From Clostridiales bacterium (GTDB taxonomy: Bacteria; Bacillota; Clostridia; Peptostreptococcales; T1SED10-28): a DNA stretch of 7,432 bases. Shown here piece after piece: positions 1 through 4,886 of the stretch; the stretch's first letter is position 1, and each line of letters opens with the position of its first letter. A program made the translations under genes and the position numbers. Location of the stretch: positions 1 through 7,432 of the forward strand of contig SLKF01000094.1 in the NCBI GenBank assembly GCA_007134725.1, given 5' to 3'. The notes beneath the pieces were generated by a model. That model searched no databases. It saw only the letters and a list, made by a program, of their open reading frames with translations, and had not been told where the DNA came from.

Positions 1-60
1 AAGACCTCTACGTCATATAGTGTCAAAGCTCAATGAATGCAGGAAGGCCATTTAAATGGA
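1..60 (+). promoter_or_regulatory. 3' end of an M-box (ykoK-type) Mg2+ riboswitch aptamer, truncated by window edge
   Basis: Bases 12-34 (around CATATAGTGTCAAAGCTCAA) resemble the conserved 3' part of the M-box aptamer, which in Bacillus reads roughly CATACAGTGCTAAAGCTC just before the closing P1 strand. The preceding CTCTACGTC also fits the family. The element lies directly upstream of mgtE, a classic M-box target. The 5' two-thirds of the aptamer would lie outside the window, so the fold cannot be confirmed here. Bases from about 35 to 49 (GAATGCAGGAAGGCC) would be the 3' strand of P1. In the family, Mg2+ binding stabilises P1 and allows termination. The call rests on remembered consensus and context, not on a covariance search. 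Confidence 0.62.
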
Positions 61-74
61 TATTTAAAGACCTT
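44..74 (+). promoter_or_regulatory. Candidate antiterminator hairpin of the mgtE leader
   Basis: Bases 44-57 (AAGGCCATTTAAAT) pair with 62-74 (ATTTAAAGACCTT), leaving a GGAT loop, one C-A mismatch and one bulged A. This hairpin would use bases 66-74, which form the 5' arm of the terminator, and bases 44-49, which would belong to riboswitch P1. It is therefore exclusive with both, as expected of an antiterminator that forms when Mg2+ is low. The pairing is seen directly; the regulatory role is inferred. Confidence 0.5.
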
Positions 75-108
75 CTTCTTCTGTTGAAAGAAAAGAGGTC
101 TTTTTCTT
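66..108 (+). terminator. Riboswitch-controlled intrinsic terminator ahead of mgtE
   Basis: AAAGACC (66-72) pairs with GGTCTTT (97-103). The stem extends weakly through the pyrimidine-rich 73-80 and purine-rich 87-96 stretches, and the tract TTTTTCTT follows at 101-108. It sits upstream of the leader ORF and mgtE, so it would be a conditional attenuator and not the end of a gene. The stem is only moderately GC-rich, which fits a regulated terminator. Confidence 0.55.
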
Positions 109-126
109 ATTTTACCAAAGAAAGGA

Positions 127-213
127 GAGGGTAACGTGGACCCGGGAGACAAATCGAAAGAATTAGCCATAAAAGCAGTAGTAAAAACTTTTACCCTCAA
201 GTTAACAGGGTAA
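127..213 (+). promoter_or_regulatory. Competing leader pairings around the leader ORF
   Basis: TTACCCTC (191-198) is perfectly complementary to GAGGGTAA (127-134), which overlaps the ribosome binding region of the leader ORF. Its first seven bases are also complementary to AGGGTAA (207-213), just before the mgtE ribosome site. The two pairings exclude each other. A ribosome in the leader ORF would cover 191-198 and change which one forms. The complementarity is seen; a role is inferred and unproven. Confidence 0.3.
136..213 (+). CDS. Candidate 25-residue leader peptide upstream of mgtE
   Basis: A GTG-initiated 25-codon frame lies between the attenuator and mgtE. It is preceded by AAAGGAG (121-127) at 8 bases spacing, as good as the sites of the real genes here. 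It ends with TAA at 211-213, 17 bases before the mgtE start. The peptide begins MDPGDKSKELAIKAVVKT, continues FTLKLTG, is basic overall and could form an amphipathic helix. I recognise no family. It may be a regulatory leader whose translation affects the pairings at 127-213, a small membrane-associated protein, or chance. The strong ribosome site and tight spacing favour real translation, but only comparison between relatives would show conservation. Confidence 0.4.
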   Translation: MDPGDKSKELAIKAVVKTFTLKLTG

Positions 214-230
214 GGTAAGGAGGGAGAATC

Positions 231-1592
231 ATGACCGTTGATAAATACCGAGATTTATTGGAAGAATTAATAGAAGCCCTGGATCAAAAAGATAAGCCCA
301 GGCTGAAAGAATTATTTGATGAGCTGCACTCCTATGACAAAGCCCAGTTTTTAATGGATCTGACCCCGGAGCAGCGGAAGATGTTCAAACATTTTTCCGA
401 TGAAGACCTGGCGGAGATTTTAGAAGAACTGGAATACGATGAGCAAAGAATCCTGATTGAGGAATTGGGGATGCAACGAACCGCAGAAATACTGGAGGAG
501 ATGGCCAGTGATGAAGCGGCGGATTTACTTGGAGAACTGGAAGATAATGAAACCGCGGAAATTTTTGCCCTGATGGATGATCAGGAGGAAGTGGACATCC
601 GAAGGCTCATGCAGTACGAAGAGGACACCGCGGGAGGATTGATGACCGATGAATTTATTACGATCCCGGATACCTATACCGCAGAGGATATTTTAAATAA
701 ACTTCGAAATTTAGCACCAAAGGCGGAGACGGCCTACTATCTTTATGTCACGGACCCACACTTAAATCTTCGAGGGGTACTGTCCCTTCGGGAACTGATC
801 GTAGCGGAACCGGAAACCAAAGTGGAAGAGATTATGTCGGAACGGGTGGTTTCCGTGCCCGTGGAAATGGACCAGGAGGAAGTAGCGGAAATCATGGAAA
901 AGTATGACTTTCTCGCCCTGCCCGTGGTTAAGGAGGAAAAAATCGTTGGAATTATCACCATTGATGACGTGATTGATGTCCTGCAGGAAGAAACTTCCGA
1001 GGATATTTACCGTCTGGGTGGTCTTTCAGGAAGCGAGGCGGACCTTCGGGAAAGCAGTACCAGCTCTTTGCAATCCGCAAAAAAACGAATCCCATGGCTT
1101 GCAGGCCTACTGTTGGTAGGAATTATGGCGGGGACGATTATTGAACAATTTGAAGCAACCCTGGAAGCGGTAGCAGTCCTGGCCGTATTTATTCCCATGA
1201 TGACCGGTATGGCAGGAAACACGGGAACCCAGTCCTTGACCGTCGTGGTCCGGGGGCTTACCTTAGGAGAATTTGAAGGGAAAGGAATTTTTCAAGTAAT
1301 TCGCCGGGAAGCAGGAGTGGGGATTTTTATCGGCCTTGCCAATGGTATTGTGATCAGTATTATCGCCATGGTTTGGCAGGGGAGTGCTATGCTTGGCGCC
1401 GTTATCGGTGTATCTTTATTGATCACCTTATTTGTTGCAACCTTAGCGGGAACCGTGATTCCCTTATTAATTGATAAATTAAAAATTGATCCTGCAGTGG
1501 CTTCAGGACCATTTATCACCACGGTCAATGACCTGATCGGACTGACCATATATTTTTCCATAGCCACATACTTTATGGAACAACTTATGTAG
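231..1592 (+). CDS. mgtE: MgtE magnesium transporter, first copy
   Basis: This gene encodes a 453-residue MgtE-family Mg2+ channel/transporter of the cytoplasmic membrane, a usual length for the family. Domain order is canonical. An acidic helical N domain spans about residues 1-130 and includes the family-typical DTAGGLMTDEF stretch at its end. Two CBS domains follow (about 137-200 and 202-258), the second with FLALPVV and IVGIITIDDVIDVL. The membrane domain has about five hydrophobic segments (about 286-453). It contains the conserved GNTGTQS pore motif (329-335) and TTVND, whose Asp434 matches the pore aspartate of characterised MgtE. In the family, Mg2+ bound to the N and CBS domains closes the pore. 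The ATG is fixed by AAGGAGGGA at 217-225. It is the first gene of an apparent operon with a second mgtE and a DUF1445 gene, probably under the M-box leader upstream. Confidence 0.95.
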   Translation: MTVDKYRDLLEELIEALDQKDKPRLKELFDELHSYDKAQFLMDLTPEQRKMFKHFSDEDLAEILEELEYDEQRILIEELGMQRTAEILEEMASDEAADLLGELEDNETAEIFALMDDQEEVDIRRLMQYEEDTAGGLMTDEFITIPDTYTAEDILNKLRNLAPKAETAYYLYVTDPHLNLRGVLSLRELIVAEPETKVEEIMSERVVSVPVEMDQEEVAEIMEKYDFLALPVVKEEKIVGIITIDDVIDVLQEETSEDIYRLGGLSGSEADLRESSTSSLQSAKKRIPWLAGLLLVGIMAGTIIEQFEATLEAVAVLAVFIPMMTGMAGNTGTQSLTVVVRGLTLGEFEGKGIFQVIRREAGVGIFIGLANGIVISIIAMVWQGSAMLGAVIGVSLLITLFVATLAGTVIPLLIDKLKIDPAVASGPFITTVNDLIGLTIYFSIATYFMEQLM

Positions 1593-1634
1593 AAAACTTC
1601 CCCTCAATTGATGAGGCGATAAGGAGGGAAAAGG

Positions 1635-2996
1635 ATGGCCCTAGACCGATACGACAGTTTGTTGGAAGAATTAATTGAAGCCTTGGATCATAAGGATAAA
1701 AATAAAGTGAAGGAATTATTCGATGAACTTCACTCCTATGATAAAGCTCAGTTTTTAATGGATCTGAGCCCTAAGCAACGGGAGATGTTTCGCTATTTTT
1801 CCAATGAAGAATTGGCGGACATTTTTGAGGAATTGGAGTATGACGAACAAAAGGTATTAATTGAAGAACTGGGCGTGAAACGAACCGCAGGGATTTTAGA
1901 AGAAATGTCTTCCGATGATGCGGTGGATTTAATGGGAGAAATGGAAGAAATTGAAAAACTGGAAATCTTTCAAATGATGGATGATAAAGAAGAAATTGAT
2001 ATTAAGAGACTGATGCAGTATCCCGAGGATACCGCCGGTGGATTGATGACCGATGAATTTATTACCATTCCCGATACCTTTACCACGGATGACACCCTGA
2101 AGAAAATTCGAAAAATCGGCCCCGATGCAGAGACCGCCTACTATCTTTATGTGGTGGATGAGAAAAAGAATCTTCGTGGGGTTTTGTCTCTTCGGGAACT
2201 GATCATTTCCGATCCGAAAACGAAGGTGGAGGATATCATGTTTGAACGGGTGGTTTCCGTGCCTGTGGATATGGACCAGGAGGAAGTGGCGGAAATTATG
2301 GAGAAGTACGACTTTCTAGCCCTTCCCGTGGTACAGGATAACAAGGTGATGGGAATTATCACCATCGATGATGTGGTGGATGTTCTACAGGATGAAGCCT
2401 CGGAGGATATCTATAAGCTTGGTGGTTTTTCCGGTAGTGATCAGGATTTAAGAGAAGTCAGCACCAGTATATTTAAATCCGCCCAGCGAAGAATTCCCTG
2501 GTTGATCCTATTACTGTTCTTAGGACTGTTGGCAGGGAATATCATCGGCCGTTTTGAAGATACCTTGGAAACCGTAGCCATACTGGCCGTATTTATTCCA
2601 ATGATTGCGGATATGGCCGGAAACACAGGCACTCAGTCCCTGGCCGTGGTGGTACGGGGAATTACCCTGGGAGAATATGAAGAAGAAGGGGTATTCCCCG
2701 TAATCCGCAGGGAAGCCGGTGCAGGAATTATTATTGGAGTGGTAAACGGACTGTTAATCAGTGTAATCGCCACCTTCTGGCAAGGAAATGCCATGCTGGG
2801 AGTGGTCATCGGATTGTCCCTTTTCATTACATTATTTGTGGCCACCTTATCGGGAACCATTATCCCCCTGATTATGGATAAATTCAACATTGATCCCGCT
2901 GTGGCTTCCGGGCCTTTTATTACAACAATTAATGATATGATTGGACTGACGGTTTACTTTACCATTGCCACGTACTTTATGGAGCATTTAGTATAA
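1635..2996 (+). CDS. mgtE: MgtE magnesium transporter, second tandem copy
   Basis: This is a second 453-residue MgtE that aligns to the first without any gap. A hand count gives 329 of 453 identical residues (about 73%), so the pair is an in-situ gene duplication. It has the same acidic N domain, two CBS domains (about 137-258), five-segment membrane domain (from about 286), GNTGTQS (329-335) and pore Asp434. One visible difference sits beside the pore motif: Gly326 of the first copy is Asp here (PMIADMAGN against PMMTGMAGN). The membrane segments around 286-310 and 361-384 have diverged most. The 42-base gap to the first copy holds AAGGAGGG (1621-1628) and no convincing terminator, so the genes are probably co-transcribed. 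Separate regulation or pore behaviour of the two copies is possible but not shown. Confidence 0.95.
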   Translation: MALDRYDSLLEELIEALDHKDKNKVKELFDELHSYDKAQFLMDLSPKQREMFRYFSNEELADIFEELEYDEQKVLIEELGVKRTAGILEEMSSDDAVDLMGEMEEIEKLEIFQMMDDKEEIDIKRLMQYPEDTAGGLMTDEFITIPDTFTTDDTLKKIRKIGPDAETAYYLYVVDEKKNLRGVLSLRELIISDPKTKVEDIMFERVVSVPVDMDQEEVAEIMEKYDFLALPVVQDNKVMGIITIDDVVDVLQDEASEDIYKLGGFSGSDQDLREVSTSIFKSAQRRIPWLILLLFLGLLAGNIIGRFEDTLETVAILAVFIPMIADMAGNTGTQSLAVVVRGITLGEYEEEGVFPVIRREAGAGIIIGVVNGLLISVIATFWQGNAMLGVVIGLSLFITLFVATLSGTIIPLIMDKFNIDPAVASGPFITTINDMIGLTVYFTIATYFMEHLV

Positions 2997-3015
2997 TCGG
3001 AAAGGATGAGAAGTC

Positions 3016-3801
3016 ATGAAAGAATGGAAAAATTTATATCCAAAGGATTTTCGAAGGGAAGTTCGAGAAGGAAAATGGACCGCACCTACGGCCGGGGTTG
3101 CACCGGGGTATGCCCAGGCGAACCTGGTGATTCTGCCAAAGAGCGTAGCCATGGATTTTATGATTTTCGCCCAACGTAACCCCAAGGCCTGCCCGGTGAT
3201 TGATGTGCTGGAAGCCGGAGTAATAGAGGCTCCCAGTGCAAAGGATTCGGACATCCGTCGGGATGTACCCAAGTATCGGATCTATGAGAAAGGAAAAGGA
3301 TATCGGGAAACAGCTTCCATTGAAGAAGTATGGGAGGAAGATTTTGTATCCTTTTTGCTGGGATGCTCCTTTACCTTTGAATCGGAGCTGATCAAACAGG
3401 GGATCCCCATGAAACATATCGATTTAGGAAAAAATGTCTCCATGTATAAAACTTCGATTCCCTGTAAAAGTGCGGGGAGTTTAACGGGAGAAATGGTGGT
3501 CAGTATGCGGCCCATTAAAAGCAGTCAAATTGCCAAAGCCGTGGAGATTTCCGGAAGATATCCCCAAGTCCATGGCAGCCCCATTCATATTGGGAATCCC
3601 CAAGCCATCGGCATAAATAATATGGAAGTACCGGACTATGGAGATGGAGTGCCCATTGAAGGGGATGAGATTCCCGTATTTTGGCCCTGTGGAGTGACCC
3701 CTCAGTCGGTTCTTATGAACTCCGGGGTGGATTTCTTCATTACCCATGCTCCCGGTCATATGTTTGTTACGGATATTAAAAACGAAGATTTAGGGCGCTA
3801 A
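3016..3801 (+). CDS. DUF1445 / YcsI family protein (D-glutamate cyclase-like, putative hydro-lyase)
   Basis: This 261-residue protein is a full-length member of the DUF1445 family, which includes B. subtilis YcsI and the C-terminal part of mammalian D-glutamate cyclase (DGLUCY). Conserved blocks visible are GVAPGYAQANLVILP (27-41), GCSFTFE (116-122), CKSAGSLTGEMVVSMRP (150-166), HGSPIHIGNP (186-195), FWPCGVTPQ (222-230) and THAPGHMFVTD (243-253). The family is commonly labelled putative hydro-lyase. D-glutamate cyclase activity (D-glutamate to 5-oxo-D-proline) is known for the mammalian protein; for this bacterial one it is inference. No signal peptide or membrane segment is seen, so it is probably cytoplasmic. 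The start lies 19 bases after the second mgtE stop behind GGATGAG, which suggests co-transcription with the transporters. No kipI-type or 5-oxoprolinase neighbours are present, so context does not reveal its substrate. Confidence 0.9.
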   Translation: MKEWKNLYPKDFRREVREGKWTAPTAGVAPGYAQANLVILPKSVAMDFMIFAQRNPKACPVIDVLEAGVIEAPSAKDSDIRRDVPKYRIYEKGKGYRETASIEEVWEEDFVSFLLGCSFTFESELIKQGIPMKHIDLGKNVSMYKTSIPCKSAGSLTGEMVVSMRPIKSSQIAKAVEISGRYPQVHGSPIHIGNPQAIGINNMEVPDYGDGVPIEGDEIPVFWPCGVTPQSVLMNSGVDFFITHAPGHMFVTDIKNEDLGR

Positions 3802-3803
3802 AA

Positions 3804-3839
3804 AAAGCTCATTTCCTAGGAAAGATGGAAATGAGCTTT
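3804..3839. terminator. Hairpin terminator between convergent DUF1445 and lysR genes
   Basis: AAAGCTCATTTCC (3804-3816) pairs perfectly over 13 bp with GGAAATGAGCTTT (3827-3839) around a 10-base loop. Read on the minus strand, the stem is followed by a six-base T run, giving a good intrinsic terminator for the LysR gene. On the plus strand only TTTAATAAA follows, so termination of the mgtE operon here is weaker. The last codons and stop of the LysR gene lie inside the hairpin. Confidence 0.8.
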
Positions 3840-4718
3840 AATAAATTCCTGAAACTCCCGGTCCAGGGGTGATGCGGTACGATTTTTATGATAGACAAAA
3901 TAAAAATGGCGAAAAAGACTTACCTCTTTGATTCGAAAGGATTTTAACAGGCCGTAGCGGATTTCATCGGCAATGGCGTATTTGGATAAAAAGGATAATC
4001 CCAATCCTCGGCGAATACACTGCTTGATGGATTCCGTATTTTCAATATAGGCAACGGTCTTCAATGCATTGATGCCAAGGTCCTGTTTTTCCAGGGCTTC
4101 CTCCACCAGTTTTCGGCTGCCGGAGCCTTCCTCCCGAAAGATATAAGAATGCTTCAGGGCCTCAGATAGACTTACTTCCTCAGGCCAGGATGCGAAGGGC
4201 TGGGTGTTGGGGGTAACGAGTACAATCTCGTCCTCCACAAGCTGTAAGTACTCTAATTGCTTATGAAAGCTTTTGGCACCTACAAACCCGAAGTCGATAT
4301 CCCCTTTCAGGATGCCCTCTACCACTTCCTTGGAATCAAAATGGATCAGGTTGTAGGTGATTTCTTTGTAGGTTTGGTGAAACCCGTAGAGGATGTCCGG
4401 AAGCAGGTACTGTTCCGGGATGGTGCTGCTGGCAATTTCAATATGCCCGATCATTTTTCCCTGAAATTTCGAGAGTTCCAAGGTCGCATCCTTTTTTAAG
4501 TTGATCATGGATTTCGCATAATCATAAAGGATCTTTCCTGAGGGGGTCAAGGCGATTTTTCGATTGGAACGGTTGACCAAACTGGTATCCAGTTCCTTCT
4601 CTAAATTAGCAATATGGTTACTTACGGTGGGTTGGGTAAGAAACAGGGACTCCGCCGCTTTCGAAAAGCTTTCATATTTAGCAATGGCAATAAAGGTTTC
4701 CAGTTGTTTGATATCCAT
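3816..4718 (-). CDS. LysR-family transcriptional regulator, selenium-metabolism-associated type
   Basis: This is a 300-residue LysR-type regulator. The N-terminal winged helix-turn-helix covers about residues 1-65 (MDIKQLETFIAIAKYESFSK, then AAESLFLTQPTVSNHIANLE). A substrate-binding-like effector domain runs from about 90 to the end, with IGHIEIASSTIPEQYLLP and REEGSGSR typical of CysB/CysL-like members. The start is set at 4718, not at a frame-open codon 22 codons upstream. An ideal AGGAGG (4731-4726) lies 7 bases before this ATG, and LysR proteins normally begin with MDIKQLETF-like sequence. It is divergent from selD across 168 bp, the usual arrangement for LysR control of the neighbour. 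Clostridial LysR proteins next to selD form a recognised selenium-metabolism-associated group, which this appears to join. The effector is unknown. Confidence 0.9.
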   Translation of the reverse strand: MDIKQLETFIAIAKYESFSKAAESLFLTQPTVSNHIANLEKELDTSLVNRSNRKIALTPSGKILYDYAKSMINLKKDATLELSKFQGKMIGHIEIASSTIPEQYLLPDILYGFHQTYKEITYNLIHFDSKEVVEGILKGDIDFGFVGAKSFHKQLEYLQLVEDEIVLVTPNTQPFASWPEEVSLSEALKHSYIFREEGSGSRKLVEEALEKQDLGINALKTVAYIENTESIKQCIRRGLGLSFLSKYAIADEIRYGLLKSFRIKEVSLFRHFYFVYHKNRTASPLDREFQEFIKAHFHLS

Positions 4719-4725
4719 TAATAAT

Positions 4726-4731
4726 CCTCCT
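4726..4731 (-). promoter_or_regulatory. Ribosome binding site that fixes the lysR start
   Basis: On the minus strand AGGAGG lies 7 bases upstream of the ATG at 4718-4716. It settles the start against the longer open frame, whose extra 22 residues are not LysR-like. Confidence 0.85.
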
Positions 4732-4755
4732 AGGGTGATAATTCTTATGCTTTCA

Positions 4756-4784
4756 AGTATAATCAAAAATTTATCAAGTTGCAA
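4756..4784 (-). promoter_or_regulatory. Predicted sigma-A promoter of the lysR gene
   Basis: On the minus strand TTGCAA (4784-4779) and TATACT (4761-4756) are separated by exactly 17 bases. The untranslated leader would be about 30 bases. Both boxes are one or two bases from consensus. The TTGCAA box is self-complementary and so also reads toward selD. Confidence 0.6.
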
Positions 4785-4837
4785 ATAGATGAAGTTAATT
4801 TATTTTGGGTTAGATATAAAAAAATCCGATTGATAAA
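4770..4837. promoter_or_regulatory. Candidate operator region between lysR and selD (mirrored TTGATAAA)
   Basis: TTTATCAA (4770-4777) and TTGATAAA (4830-4837) are perfect 8-bp inverted copies 52 bases apart. One lies inside the lysR promoter spacer and the other in the likely selD promoter area. AT-rich dyads in a divergent gap are where LysR proteins bind, often autoregulating. In AT-rich DNA an 8-bp match can be chance. Confidence 0.3.
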
Positions 4838-4858
4838 CCCGGTCAAATATGATAAAAG
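4830..4858 (+). promoter_or_regulatory. Possible selD promoter
   Basis: TTGATA (4830-4835) could be a -35 box with TAAAAG (4853-4858) as -10 at 17 bases spacing. A better -10-like TATGAT at 4848-4853 has no matching -35. The selD promoter must lie in this gap, but its exact boxes are uncertain. A weak promoter would fit an activator-dependent gene. Confidence 0.3.
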
Positions 4859-4872
4859 AGAAGAGAAGAAAG

Positions 4873-4879
4873 AAGGTGA
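4873..4879 (+). promoter_or_regulatory. Ribosome binding site that fixes the selD start
   Basis: AAGGTGA lies 7 bases before the ATG at 4887 and matches the 16S anti-Shine-Dalgarno sequence. Later in-frame ATGs at 4920 and 4938 lack comparable sites. This supports the start upstream of the in-frame UGA, including the charged N-terminal extension. Confidence 0.75.
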
Positions 4880-4886
4880 GTTGTAG

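Noticed and set aside
48..59. 12-bp palindrome CCATTTAAATGG as a protein operator
   Set aside because: It lies within the riboswitch platform and is better explained as part of the 44-74 hairpin. No second copy was seen.
1602..1616. CCTCA/TGAGG hairpin between the two mgtE genes as a terminator
   Set aside because: The stem is only five pairs with no T run, and the next ribosome site follows at once. At most it is a minor processing or stability element.
2591..2680. Gly326 to Asp beside the pore motif of the second MgtE as a loss-of-function change
   Set aside because: From memory, an acidic residue at this position occurs in other MgtE proteins, and all other pore residues are kept. It is noted as divergence only.
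3034..3417. Minus-strand open frames antisense to the DUF1445 gene
   Set aside because: Their translations lack family features and they lie opposite strongly conserved coding blocks, so they are shadow frames.
4719..4784. Longer LysR start 22 codons upstream
   Set aside because: The extra residues are not LysR-like and the frame would begin inside the predicted promoter. The ideal AGGAGG points to 4718.
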